Made by a program: the position numbers and the translations under genes. Below are positions 1 through 7,355 of a stretch of 10,357 bases of DNA, in pieces. The notes beneath the pieces were generated by a model. That model made no database searches, was not told the DNA's origin, and was given only the letters and a program-made list of their open reading frames with translations. Origin of the DNA: a bacterium (lineage in GTDB: Bacteria; Thermosulfidibacterota; Thermosulfidibacteria; Thermosulfidibacterales; Thermosulfidibacteraceae); contig JALWBK010000123.1 of NCBI GenBank assembly GCA_027037155.1, positions 1-10,357 of the forward strand. Reading direction: 5' to 3'. Position 1 is the first letter of the stretch. Every line of letters begins with the position of its first letter.

Positions 1-246
1 GTGAAGCCTGACCTTTTTATCCGGGTACTGATGATCCAACACTAAAAGTTCCCGAATTGGGGTGACTACAATGTCTAACTCTTCTTTTAGCTCCCTTATT
101 AGCGCATCAAAAGGATTTTCGCCTTCCTCTATCTTGCCTCCAGGGAATTCCCACATATCTTGAAGAGCATCACCTTTCTTTCTTTGAGCAAGTATCAGTT
201 TCTCGTTGAAAAATACAACACCTGCTACCACCTCTATCTCTTGCAT
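1..246 (-). CDS. mutT: MutT-like Nudix hydrolase, probable 8-oxo-dGTP diphosphatase (partial, C-terminus beyond left edge)
   Basis: This is an N-terminal fragment of 82 codons, open to the first base of the window. MutT-type Nudix enzymes hydrolyse oxidised nucleoside triphosphates such as 8-oxo-dGTP in the cytoplasm, limiting mutation. The Nudix box (G-x5-E-x7-RE-U-x-EE-x-G-U) lies at residues 37-59: G37, E43, R51-E52, E55-E56, with Asp58 in place of the late Gly. The preceding WEFPGGKIEEGE and the following YPDKKVRL closely resemble E. coli MutT, whose length of about 130 residues suggests some 50 residues are missing here. The ATG at 246-244 is preceded by GGAG with a 7-base gap. The gene diverges from rsmH, separated by 33 bases. 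The Nudix family call is firm; the exact substrate is inferred, since other small Nudix pyrophosphatases look alike at this length. Confidence 0.88.
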   Translation of the reverse strand, partial: MQEIEVVAGVVFFNEKLILAQRKKGDALQDMWEFPGGKIEEGENPFDALIRELKEELDIVVTPIRELLVLDHQYPDKKVRLH

Positions 247-270
247 AGCACATCTCCACTGGCATATACT
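241..270 (+). promoter_or_regulatory. Candidate promoter for the rsmH-mur operon
   Basis: TATACT at 265-270 matches the bacterial -10 consensus at five of six positions. A weak -35 candidate, TTGCAT at 241-246 (three of six), lies 18 bases upstream, inside the start of the divergent Nudix gene. Transcription would begin near base 277, only a few bases before the rsmH ATG at 280, giving an almost leaderless transcript. This fits the absence of any Shine-Dalgarno before that ATG. It is inferred from consensus matching only; a promoter further left inside the Nudix gene is also possible. Confidence 0.3.
254..257 (-). promoter_or_regulatory. Shine-Dalgarno of the Nudix gene
   Basis: GGAG on the minus strand, 7 bases upstream of the ATG at 246-244. 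It supports that start, and it lies in the 33-base divergent spacer. Confidence 0.6.
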
Positions 271-279
271 TTCTTTGAC

Positions 280-1188
280 ATGGGTGAGATAGTACATAAA
301 CCAGTTCTGTTAGACGAAGTTATCTCCTTTTTATTGCCCTATCAAGACGGTGTGGTGGTTGACGCTACTGTTGGAGAGGGGGGGCATTCGACTGCCATTC
401 TTGACAAGATTAGGCCTGCTAAGCTTGTGGCTTTAGATAGGGACATTGAGATTCTCACTGTTGCCAGAGAGAGGCTATCGGGCTTTTCCAACGTTATCTT
501 TTTGTACGGCAACTACTCCAATTTGCCTGAACTTTTGGCTAAGGAAGGGATAGAAACGGTAGATGCTGTTCTGATGGACTTGGGGATATCCTCCTTTCAC
601 CTTGAGGATCCAGAGAGAGGTTTCTCTTTTGCTGAGAAGGGTCCTTTGGATATGCGCCTTGATAGAGTGGGTACATCACTTACCGCTTTTGAAGTTGTTA
701 ACGAGTGGTCTGAAAAGAGGCTTAGGGAGATTATCAGAGAGTATGGGGAGGAGCCGTGGGCCAAGAGGATTGCGCGAAGGATTGTAGAGTATAGAAAAGA
801 GAGGAAGATTAAAACTACCCATGAGCTTGCCGATATAGTGAAGTCTGCCGTTCCTAAGAGGTACTGGCCCAAGAGGATCCATGTTGCTACCAGAACCTTT
901 CAGGCCATTCGCATAGCTGTCAATGACGAGCTCACCCATTTGAAGGAGGCTCTAAAGAGGATAGTTGATATTTTGAGTCCCGGCGGGAGGATTCTTGTGA
1001 TCTCCTTTCATTCTCTGGAGGATAGAATTGTCAAACACTCTTTTAAGAAGTTTGAAGAGAAGGGGTTGGGCAAGGTGCTTACGAAAAAGCCCATAGTCCC
1101 CACCGATGACGAGATTAGGGAGAATCCGCGTTCAAGAAGCGCTAAGCTAAGGGTTTTTGAAAGGAGTGGTTCTCTTGAGGGCGAGTGA
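280..1188 (+). CDS. rsmH: 16S rRNA (cytosine-1402-N4)-methyltransferase RsmH (MraW)
   Basis: RsmH uses S-adenosylmethionine to methylate N4 of C1402 in the 16S rRNA P-site and is typically an early gene of the dcw cluster. The 302-residue protein has the usual length and motifs: N-terminal HKPVLLDEV, the SAM-binding DATVGEGGHS (residues 28-37), MDLGISSFHLED (99-110), GPLDMRLD (121-128), RTFQAIRIAVNDEL (205-218), ISFHSLEDRIVK (241-252) and C-terminal RSRSAKLRVFER (284-295). I chose the ATG at 280 because it puts the family's conserved HKPVLLDE a few residues from the N-terminus. The frame stays open to 160, but that extension is antisense to the Nudix gene and unlike RsmH. No Shine-Dalgarno precedes the ATG. 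The end overlaps murE by 14 bases; the ftsL and ftsI genes that often follow are absent. Confidence 0.96.
   Translation: MGEIVHKPVLLDEVISFLLPYQDGVVVDATVGEGGHSTAILDKIRPAKLVALDRDIEILTVARERLSGFSNVIFLYGNYSNLPELLAKEGIETVDAVLMDLGISSFHLEDPERGFSFAEKGPLDMRLDRVGTSLTAFEVVNEWSEKRLREIIREYGEEPWAKRIARRIVEYRKERKIKTTHELADIVKSAVPKRYWPKRIHVATRTFQAIRIAVNDELTHLKEALKRIVDILSPGGRILVISFHSLEDRIVKHSFKKFEEKGLGKVLTKKPIVPTDDEIRENPRSRSAKLRVFERSGSLEGE
1160..1166 (+). promoter_or_regulatory. Shine-Dalgarno deciding the TTG start of murE
   Basis: AAAGGAG lies inside the 3' end of rsmH, 8 bases before the TTG at 1175. A TTG at 1157 in the same frame lies upstream of this site and so cannot use it. This favours 1175. Confidence 0.7.
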
Positions 1189-2593
1189 GCTGTTTTCTAA
1201 TGTTGAAGGAAGGCTTTTGAAGGGGACTTTGGATTTTGAGGTTTCCCACATCACCGATGATTCCCGAAAATGCACGAAGGGGAGTATCTTTTTTGCCATT
1301 AAGGGAGAGACTACTGATGGGCATCTGTTTGTGGGTGAGGCGGTGAGAAAGGGGGCTCGTCTTGTTGTGGTTGAGCGTCCCGTTGATGTGGATGCATCTG
1401 TGTTTTTGGTGAAAGATACAAAGAAAGTGGCTGAAGAGGTTTTGCGTAGGTTTTATAGGGGTGCGGATAGAGAAATTTTTAAGATTGGTATTACAGGAAC
1501 CAATGGTAAAAGTACGGTGGCGTACCTGCTCTGGCAGTTTCTTGAAAGATGTGGAAAGCGCTGTGCCTTGGTGGGAACTATTGAGTACGTGGTGGCTGGG
1601 AAAAGAAGAAGAGCTCTGAATACCACTCCTGGGCTTTTTGAGTTCTGGGAGGTTATGGGTGAGGCTTGCCAAGGAAAGGACGAGTTTTTGGTGATGGAGG
1701 TTTCCTCCCATTCGTTGAAGCAGAACAGACTGGGGGATGTTTCCTTTGAGGTCGCAGTTTTTACTAACCTTTCGCGGGATCATCTGGATTATCACGGTGA
1801 TATGCAGGAGTACTTTGAGTGCAAGAAAAAGCTCTTTGTTTATCATCTGAAGGGCACTGCGGTGGTGAATGTTGATGATGAGTACGGTAGGGTCCTTGCG
1901 AAAGAGGGGGGGCAGGTTCTGAGTTATGGCATTTACGGTGATTGTAAAATTAGAGGAAGGTTTGTGCAGGGGTTGCTTGATGGAAGCGTTTACGAGATAG
2001 ATGGTAAGAGGGTTTATACCACGCTGATTGGGGAGCATAACCTGTACAATGTGCTTGCTGCCTATACGGTGGCTTTGGATATGGGGTTGGGCGAGGATTT
2101 TCTTGCAATTCTGCCGGAGCTTAAAGCTCCTCCGGGGAGGCTTGAGCGCTTTTCTTCCAATGGGCTTACAGTCTTTGTTGACTATGCCCATACGCCTGAC
2201 GCATTGGAGAGGGTGCTGAGGGAACTAAAGAGGGTGAGTGAAGGAAAGCTCATCGTTGTCTTTGGATGTGGTGGAGACAGGGATAGAGGAAAGAGGCCAC
2301 TTATGGGGAGGGTGGCTTCTGAAATTGCCGATTATGTGGTGATTACCTCTGATAACCCGAGAAGTGAAAGCCCCGAGGCTATTGTTGCCGATATAATGGA
2401 GGGCATAGCTGGTAAAAACTACACCGTGGTTCTGGACAGGGCAGAGGCGATAGAGAAAGCTGTTAGTATTGCCAAAAAGGGGGATGTGATTCTTGTAGCG
2501 GGCAAGGGACATGAAGACTACCAGATAATAGGTAATAGGAGAATTCACTTTGACGACAGGGAAGTGGTGAGGAAGGTTTTGGGGATTTCATGA
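1175..2593 (+). CDS. murE: UDP-MurNAc-L-Ala-D-Glu:meso-diaminopimelate ligase MurE
   Basis: MurE is the cytoplasmic ATP-dependent ligase adding the third stem-peptide residue. The 472 residues hold the three Mur-ligase domains: an N-terminal UDP-binding domain (DDSRKCTKGSIFFAIKG, 28-44), a central ATPase with P-loop GTNGKST (108-114; Ser113 where Thr is common), and a C-terminal domain. NLSRDHLDYHGDM (198-210) precedes YFECK, whose Lys217 aligns with the carbamylated lysine of the family. GEHNLYN (286-292) is the conserved nucleotide-side motif and HEDYQ lies at 446-450. DNPR at 393-396 is the signature for meso-DAP rather than L-Lys as substrate. The start is TTG at 1175, supported by AAAGGAG 8 bases upstream. 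The gene overlaps rsmH by 14 bases and murF by 4, so it is probably translationally coupled to both. Confidence 0.96.
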   Translation: MRASELFSNVEGRLLKGTLDFEVSHITDDSRKCTKGSIFFAIKGETTDGHLFVGEAVRKGARLVVVERPVDVDASVFLVKDTKKVAEEVLRRFYRGADREIFKIGITGTNGKSTVAYLLWQFLERCGKRCALVGTIEYVVAGKRRRALNTTPGLFEFWEVMGEACQGKDEFLVMEVSSHSLKQNRLGDVSFEVAVFTNLSRDHLDYHGDMQEYFECKKKLFVYHLKGTAVVNVDDEYGRVLAKEGGQVLSYGIYGDCKIRGRFVQGLLDGSVYEIDGKRVYTTLIGEHNLYNVLAAYTVALDMGLGEDFLAILPELKAPPGRLERFSSNGLTVFVDYAHTPDALERVLRELKRVSEGKLIVVFGCGGDRDRGKRPLMGRVASEIADYVVITSDNPRSESPEAIVADIMEGIAGKNYTVVLDRAEAIEKAVSIAKKGDVILVAGKGHEDYQIIGNRRIHFDDREVVRKVLGIS

Positions 2594-3918
2594 GGATAGG
2601 GGAGCTTTTTTCAGGAATAGCCTGTGTCCCTGACACTCTTAGGGATAGACTCTTTTCGGGAGCTGTGATTGACAGTAGGAAGGACTGTAAGGGTAAGCTC
2701 TTTTTTGCCCTTAAAGGTAAAAGACACGATGGGCACAAATTCGCGGAAGAGGCCTTTAAAAAGGGAGCGGTGGGGTGCGTTGTTGAAAGAGCAGTTTCAG
2801 TTCCCTATATCCTCGTTGACGATGTGTACGAGGCACTCTGGAGGGTTTCTGAAAGGTGGTTTTCATGGGTTAACCCCACGGTGGTTGCCATAACAGGTTC
2901 TGCAGGAAAGACCACTACCAAGGAGATGGCAAGGTGTATTTTAGAGAGCACTTTCAATTGCCACTTCAATGCTGGTAATGAGAACAACCTCATCGGTGTG
3001 CCTATAACGCTTTTGAACATGCCTGCTGACTGTGAGGTTCTTGTGGTTGAGCTGGGCACGAACTCTCCTGGCGAGATAGAGAAGTTGGCCTCTTTGTGTA
3101 AGCCTGATATATCCGTCATTACTACCATAGGGCCCTCTCATCTTGAGGGGTTGGGTTCTGTTGAGGGTGTTTTTAAAGAGAAGATCTCGTTGGTTAACCA
3201 CACCAAGCAGGCGCTAATCTTTCTAGCCTTTTCGCACTTTTCTCAAGAGGCGGTGGCTATTTGTAAGGAAAGGGGAATTTCCTGTGTGCTTGTTGGTGAG
3301 GGGGATTATACCTTTGAGGAGTTGGCTCCCGGTCACTACCGGTTCTTCGTAGGCGGTGAGACTTACGAGTTGAAGGCTTCTTTTGCAGGACGGCACTTGG
3401 GATACGATGCGCTTCTGAGCCTTGTGGTGGCAAAGTTGATGGGTGTAGAATTGACAAAGGCGTTGGATGCCCTTTCTATTTTTGAGCCTGTGGCGGGCAG
3501 GTTTTCAGTGGAGAGGTTGGGGGAGCTTGTCCTTATAGACGACACTTACAATGCCAATCCCGTTTCAACCAAGGCTGCCTTGGATTATCTTGCTGAGCTT
3601 TCGGGATACAAGAAAATATTTGTCTTTGGTGATATGCTGGAGTTGGGAGATGAAAGCCCCGAGCTTCATAAAGAGATAGGCTTGTATTGCCACCGCTGTG
3701 GTGTGGATGTGATGTTTACCTATGGAAATGAGTCGTTGTGGGCGTTAAGGGCCTTTCGGGGGATGGGTGGATCTGGTATGCATTGTGAATCTCACCGGGA
3801 GGTGGTCAGAAGGGTGCTTTCTGAGGTGGATAGAAGGACGGTGGTTCTTGTGAAGGGTTCAAGGGGTATGAGAATGGAGAAGATAGTGGAGGGGATTAAA
3901 GGTTGCTTTGGAAGCTAA
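2590..3918 (+). CDS. murF: UDP-MurNAc-tripeptide:D-alanyl-D-alanine ligase MurF
   Basis: MurF adds the D-Ala-D-Ala dipeptide made by Ddl, completing the UDP-MurNAc-pentapeptide. The 442 residues show DSRKDCKGKLFFALKG (28-43), the P-loop ITGSAGKTTTKEM (101-113), GNENNLIGVPITLL (129-142), ELGTNSPGEI (154-163), TTIGPSHLEGLGSVEGVFKE (178-197), the C-terminal-domain motif DDTYNANP (317-324) and KGSRGMRMEKIV (422-433). Length and order are normal for the family. The ATG overlaps the murE stop as ATGA, the classic arrangement for coupled translation. One oddity: the HN..N motif found in MurE and MurC of this window reads H269-Leu-Gly-Tyr-Asp here, so both asparagines are replaced. The identity is not in doubt. 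Confidence 0.96.
   Translation: MRIGELFSGIACVPDTLRDRLFSGAVIDSRKDCKGKLFFALKGKRHDGHKFAEEAFKKGAVGCVVERAVSVPYILVDDVYEALWRVSERWFSWVNPTVVAITGSAGKTTTKEMARCILESTFNCHFNAGNENNLIGVPITLLNMPADCEVLVVELGTNSPGEIEKLASLCKPDISVITTIGPSHLEGLGSVEGVFKEKISLVNHTKQALIFLAFSHFSQEAVAICKERGISCVLVGEGDYTFEELAPGHYRFFVGGETYELKASFAGRHLGYDALLSLVVAKLMGVELTKALDALSIFEPVAGRFSVERLGELVLIDDTYNANPVSTKAALDYLAELSGYKKIFVFGDMLELGDESPELHKEIGLYCHRCGVDVMFTYGNESLWALRAFRGMGGSGMHCESHREVVRRVLSEVDRRTVVLVKGSRGMRMEKIVEGIKGCFGS
3888..3894 (+). promoter_or_regulatory. Shine-Dalgarno deciding the TTG start of mraY
   Basis: GGAGGGG within the 3' end of murF, 8 bases before the TTG at 3903. No ATG or GTG is available nearby in frame that would preserve the N-terminus expected of MraY. 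Confidence 0.65.
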
Positions 3919-4985
3919 TATATTCACTTAAAAGTTACTTCTTTCCCTTTAACGTTTTTCACTACGTTACTTTCAGATCGGCCTATGCTCTTCTCACATC
4001 GCTTTTGGTTTCTCTCCTTTTTGGTCCGTGGGTTATTAAAAAGCTGAGGGAGCTTAAGTTCGGTCAGGTTATAAGAAGATATGGGCCTGAGACCCATTTC
4101 AGCAAAGAGGGAACTCCCACCATGGGAGGGCTGCTTATCATCGGATCCATACTCTTTTCGGTTTTTGTTTGGGGGGATCTGGCGAACCCCTACGTCCAAC
4201 TCTGTTTATTTACTCTTGTATCCTTTGGAGCTCTTGGTTTCTGGGACGACTACACCAAGATCAGCAAGAAGAATCCAGATGGTATTGGGGCAAAGAGGAA
4301 GTTTATTGGTCAGGTTGTTCTTGCGGTGATTGTGGCTTTGTGGATGATTTGGGTTATGGGAGATGCCGCCACAAAGTTGCAGTTCCCTTTCTTCAAGCAT
4401 TTGGTGCCGGATGTTGGATGGCTGTACATTCCCTTTGCGGTGATTGTAGTGGTCGGTGCGTCCAATGCTGTTAACCTTACGGACGGATTGGATGGGCTTG
4501 CCATTGTCCCTGTATCCATGTGTGCCGCAGCTTATGCCCTGGTGGCGTATCTTGTGGGGCATGTCAAGTTTGCCAAGTACCTTCACATACTGCACGTTTC
4601 AGGAGTGAGTGAGGTTACTGTGGTTGCCTCTGCCGTTGTGGGGGCTGGACTTGGCTTTTTATGGTTCAACGCCCATCCGGCAGAGGTCTTTATGGGTGAT
4701 ACCGGTTCCCTCTCCCTCGGGGCTCTTTTGGGCGTTATGGCTATGGTAACAAAAAACGAGTTTCTTCTGCCCATATTTGGCGGAATCTTTGTTATTGAAG
4801 CACTTTCGGTTATACTTCAGGTGGGCTATTTCAAACTAACAGGTGGCAAAAGGATCTTTAAGATGGCACCCATTCACCATCATGTTGAGAAGGAGGGGGT
4901 GCCTGAGCCAAAGATCATAGTACGGTTCTGGATAATCTCTTTCATATTTATGCTTTTGGGCCTTTCTACGCTCAAAGTAAGGTGA
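3903..4985 (+). CDS. mraY: Phospho-N-acetylmuramoyl-pentapeptide transferase MraY (lipid I synthase)
   Basis: MraY is the polytopic inner-membrane enzyme that moves phospho-MurNAc-pentapeptide from UDP to undecaprenyl phosphate, giving lipid I. At 360 residues it equals E. coli MraY as I recall that sequence, and both end in LKVR. Motifs: FNVFHYVTFR (16-25), HFSKEGTPTMGG (65-76), WDDYTK with Asp115-Asp116 (114-119), NAVNLTDGLDGLA (188-200), FMGDTGS with Asp266 (263-269) and APIHHH (322-327). These cover the conserved acidic residues and the His cluster around the Mg-dependent active site. About ten hydrophobic segments alternate with these loops, for example near 26-43, 75-93, 98-114, 136-152, 175-190, 199-220, 235-255, 286-306 and 340-357. 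The start is TTG, giving MLWKLI as in other MraY N-termini. It overlaps murF by 16 bases. Confidence 0.97.
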   Translation: MLWKLIYSLKSYFFPFNVFHYVTFRSAYALLTSLLVSLLFGPWVIKKLRELKFGQVIRRYGPETHFSKEGTPTMGGLLIIGSILFSVFVWGDLANPYVQLCLFTLVSFGALGFWDDYTKISKKNPDGIGAKRKFIGQVVLAVIVALWMIWVMGDAATKLQFPFFKHLVPDVGWLYIPFAVIVVVGASNAVNLTDGLDGLAIVPVSMCAAAYALVAYLVGHVKFAKYLHILHVSGVSEVTVVASAVVGAGLGFLWFNAHPAEVFMGDTGSLSLGALLGVMAMVTKNEFLLPIFGGIFVIEALSVILQVGYFKLTGGKRIFKMAPIHHHVEKEGVPEPKIIVRFWIISFIFMLLGLSTLKVR

Positions 4986-4989
4986 TTCC

Positions 4990-6315
4990 ATGAAGAGGAT
5001 TTGCGTGCTTGGTGTTGGAATTTCTGGGTTTGAGGCGGCGCGTCTTGCCCTGAGTGAGGGTGGTTTTGAGGTGTGGCTTACAGATGACTATCCAGAGAGG
5101 GTGAGGGATAGGGTTGAGAAATTACTCAGTTTTGACAGGGCGAGCTTTTTTGAGGTGCCAGAGGTAGAAGTTTCAAAGCTGGATCTTTTGGTGGTGAGTC
5201 CGGGGGTGCCCAAGAGCCATCCGTTGGTGAGAAGTGCTGTTGAAAGGGGAATCCCTGTGTGGGGGGATGTTGAGTTTGCCTATAGGTTTGTAGAGTTTGA
5301 GGCTCCCAAGAAGTTTCTTGTTGTGACAGGAACCAATGGTAAGACTACCACTACAGGAATGCTTTCCCACATGTTGGCCAAAGAGGGCTTTTCCGTTTTC
5401 ACAGGGGGCAACTACGGCGTTCCCCTTTCGGTTTATGTGAGGGAGCATAAAGAGGTTGATTTTGTGGTGCTTGAGCTTTCAAGCTTTCAGATAGGCTATA
5501 TGGATAGATTTACCGCAAGAGGCGGTGCCTTTCTCAATGTGGCAGAGGATCACGTTGATGTACATGGCGGCTTTGAAGAGTATGTGAATACGAAACTTAG
5601 CCTCTCCGGTAGATTGCTTGAGTTTCGGGTGGTAAACGGCGATGATGTTTTGCTTAAAGAGCGTTTGGGAGAGGGAAGCTATCTCTTTTCCTGCAAGCAA
5701 GAGGGCTTTTGTTCTGTTAAAGACGGCTATATAGTGGTTGATGGAAGAAGGCTTTTTTCTGTCTCTGCTTTATCGGAGAGGGAGCGGTTGAACTTGCCCA
5801 ATATTATGGCTTCGCTTTGCATGGCGGTGTTGGTTGGGGTTGATCCGGAAAGGGCTCTATCTCATCTTAGGGACTTTAGGTATCCAAGGTTTCGCATGGA
5901 ATTTGTAGGGGAGTTTGCAGGGGTGAAGGTCTTTAACGACTCAAAGGCAACCAATCCCCATGCGGTGCTGAAGGCCCTTGAAGGCTTTAAGGAGAAAAGT
6001 GTGGTTTTGATTATGGGTGGGCAGAACAAAGGGATGGACTTTTCATGCTTGAAGAAAGAGGTTGCTTCCAAGGTTAGCACTTTGGTGCTTTACGGTGATG
6101 TGGCTGATGAGCTTAAAGGGGAGTTTGTGGGAACTTGTGAAGTGGTTGCCGAGAGGGATTTCAGAGAGGCTGTGAGAAAGGCCTGTTTGGTTTGTAGAGA
6201 GGGTGATGTACTTCTTCTCTCTCCAGGGTGTGCCAGCTTTGATCAGTTCTCCTCCTATGTGGAGAGGGGAGAGAGGTTCAATCAACTGGTGAAAGAGTTT
6301 CTATGCGCTGGGTAA
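4990..6315 (+). CDS. murD: UDP-N-acetylmuramoyl-L-alanine:D-glutamate ligase MurD
   Basis: MurD adds D-Glu to UDP-MurNAc-L-Ala in the cytoplasm using ATP. The 441 residues carry an N-terminal Rossmann-like domain (CVLGVGISGFEAARLA, 5-20, and VVSPGVPKSHP, 68-78), the P-loop GTNGKTT (114-120), LELSSFQI (161-168), NVAEDHVDVHG (183-193), the candidate carbamylated Lys202 in YVNTK, NDSKATNP (316-323), GGQNKGMD (343-350) and SPGCASFDQFSSYVERGERF (411-430). All are standard for MurD. The ATG follows the mraY stop after 4 bases, with AAGG about 7 bases upstream. This is the only junction in the operon without overlap. The gene overlaps murG by 13 bases; ftsW, which commonly sits between murD and murG, is absent. 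Confidence 0.96.
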   Translation: MKRICVLGVGISGFEAARLALSEGGFEVWLTDDYPERVRDRVEKLLSFDRASFFEVPEVEVSKLDLLVVSPGVPKSHPLVRSAVERGIPVWGDVEFAYRFVEFEAPKKFLVVTGTNGKTTTTGMLSHMLAKEGFSVFTGGNYGVPLSVYVREHKEVDFVVLELSSFQIGYMDRFTARGGAFLNVAEDHVDVHGGFEEYVNTKLSLSGRLLEFRVVNGDDVLLKERLGEGSYLFSCKQEGFCSVKDGYIVVDGRRLFSVSALSERERLNLPNIMASLCMAVLVGVDPERALSHLRDFRYPRFRMEFVGEFAGVKVFNDSKATNPHAVLKALEGFKEKSVVLIMGGQNKGMDFSCLKKEVASKVSTLVLYGDVADELKGEFVGTCEVVAERDFREAVRKACLVCREGDVLLLSPGCASFDQFSSYVERGERFNQLVKEFLCAG

Positions 6316-7355
6316 TAGCAGGTGGAGGAACTGGAGGTCACTTCTTCCCCGCCCTTGAGGTGGCTTTGAGGCTTAGGGATGAAGGGGATGAAGTGCTCTT
6401 TTTAGGAGTGCTAAAGGGAATTGAGGCAAGATTGGGTCCGAAATACGGCCTCAAGCTTGAACTTTTGCAGGTGGAAGGCTTTAGAGGAAGAGGGCTAAGG
6501 GGGGTTCTTTCGCTTTTAAAACTGCCCTTGGCTGTTGCAAAGGCGGTTAGATCTGTTGGTAAAAGCGATGGGGTTTTTGTGACTGGTGGATACGCTTCTT
6601 TTCCTGTGGCGCTGGCTGCCTTTATTGCGGGAAAGCCTTTGTGGGTGCACGAGCAAAACAGCGTGCCTGGCTGGACCAACCTTTTTGCTTCCTTTTTTGC
6701 CCGTGAGGTATGGGTTACGTTTAAAAGTAGTGCCAAGTTCTTTATGAGGAAAAAGGTATTTCACACGGGGAACATCTTGAGAAAGGAGTTTGAGCACCTT
6801 AAATTTGCTCCCCCTGTGCTATCCACCTTTAGACTTTTAGTGCTGGGTGGCTCATCGGGTGCGCGTACCATAAATGAGGTGGTGGTTCGCTCGTTGAATA
6901 CGCTGGATGCTGCTGGTGTTGAGGTTCATCATCAGGTTGGAAGCATTGACATGGAGCGTGTGAGGCAGGTGTACGCTGGGTTTAAAAGACATAGGCTTGA
7001 AGAGTTTATAGAGGATATGGTGGCTGCCTATAGGAAATGCACCTTTCTGATCTCAAGGGCAGGTGCCACCACCTTGAGTGAGCTTTCCTGTGTGGGAAGG
7101 GGAGCCTTGCTGGTTCCCTATCCCTACGCCGTAGGGGATCATCAGAAACTCAATGCCCTTGAGGTTGCTAAAGGGAAGGGTGCCTTTGTAGTGGACAATA
7201 GTGAGCTTACGCCTGAGCTTCTGTGCAGACTTGTGTTGTCGGTGTTCTATAGAAAGAGATTGGCTTTTTACATGGCTAAGGGTATGAGGGGATCTGTAAA
7301 GGTGTGTTCTGCGAAGAACTGTGTTGAGAGGATGAAGAATGAGCTTTCGGTATAA
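6303..7355 (+). CDS. murG: UDP-GlcNAc:undecaprenyl-PP-MurNAc-pentapeptide GlcNAc transferase MurG
   Basis: MurG is the peripheral-membrane GT-B glycosyltransferase that turns lipid I into lipid II on the inner face of the membrane. The 350 residues show the N-terminal glycine loop GGGTGGHFFPALEVA (7-21), FVTGGYASFPVA (92-103), VHEQNSVPGWTN (115-126), TGNILRKEF (155-163), the second-domain LGGSSGAR (181-188), SRAGATTLSE (251-260) and PYPYAVGDHQKLNA (272-285), which binds the UDP-GlcNAc donor in the family. Length is typical. The ATG overlaps the murD 3' end by 13 bases. Its upstream purine run (GGTGAAAGAG) is a weak Shine-Dalgarno, so coupling to murD translation is likely. It overlaps murC by 17 bases. 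Confidence 0.96.
   Translation: MRWVIAGGGTGGHFFPALEVALRLRDEGDEVLFLGVLKGIEARLGPKYGLKLELLQVEGFRGRGLRGVLSLLKLPLAVAKAVRSVGKSDGVFVTGGYASFPVALAAFIAGKPLWVHEQNSVPGWTNLFASFFAREVWVTFKSSAKFFMRKKVFHTGNILRKEFEHLKFAPPVLSTFRLLVLGGSSGARTINEVVVRSLNTLDAAGVEVHHQVGSIDMERVRQVYAGFKRHRLEEFIEDMVAAYRKCTFLISRAGATTLSELSCVGRGALLVPYPYAVGDHQKLNALEVAKGKGAFVVDNSELTPELLCRLVLSVFYRKRLAFYMAKGMRGSVKVCSAKNCVERMKNELSV
7326..7332 (+). promoter_or_regulatory. Shine-Dalgarno of murC
   Basis: GAGAGGA within the murG 3' end. Its AGG lies 7 bases before the ATG at 7339, supporting that start and the 17-base overlap. Confidence 0.55.

Noticed and set aside
160..279. A 40-codon upstream extension of the rsmH frame, starting at ATG 160
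   Set aside because: It is antisense to the Nudix gene, which has a clear Nudix box on the other strand. RsmH proteins begin just before the HKPVLLDE-like motif, so ATG 280 is the better start.
247..279. A possible transcription terminator or regulatory hairpin between the divergent genes
   Set aside because: The spacer is 33 bases, shows no stem followed by a T-run, and both genes point away from it.
1157..1174. TTG 1157 as the start of murE
   Set aside because: It lies upstream of the AAAGGAG at 1160-1166, which fits TTG 1175 instead. The six extra residues have no family support.
1142..2191. A 349-codon open frame on the minus strand opposite murE
   Set aside because: It has no recognisable motif, is low in complexity, and lies entirely opposite a well-supported ligase. 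Codon bias in murE explains the lack of stops.
1238..2780. Similar segments in murE and murF (DSR...GKLFFALKG, DGH...EEA)
   Set aside because: This is shared ancestry of the Mur ligase N-terminal domains, not a DNA repeat.
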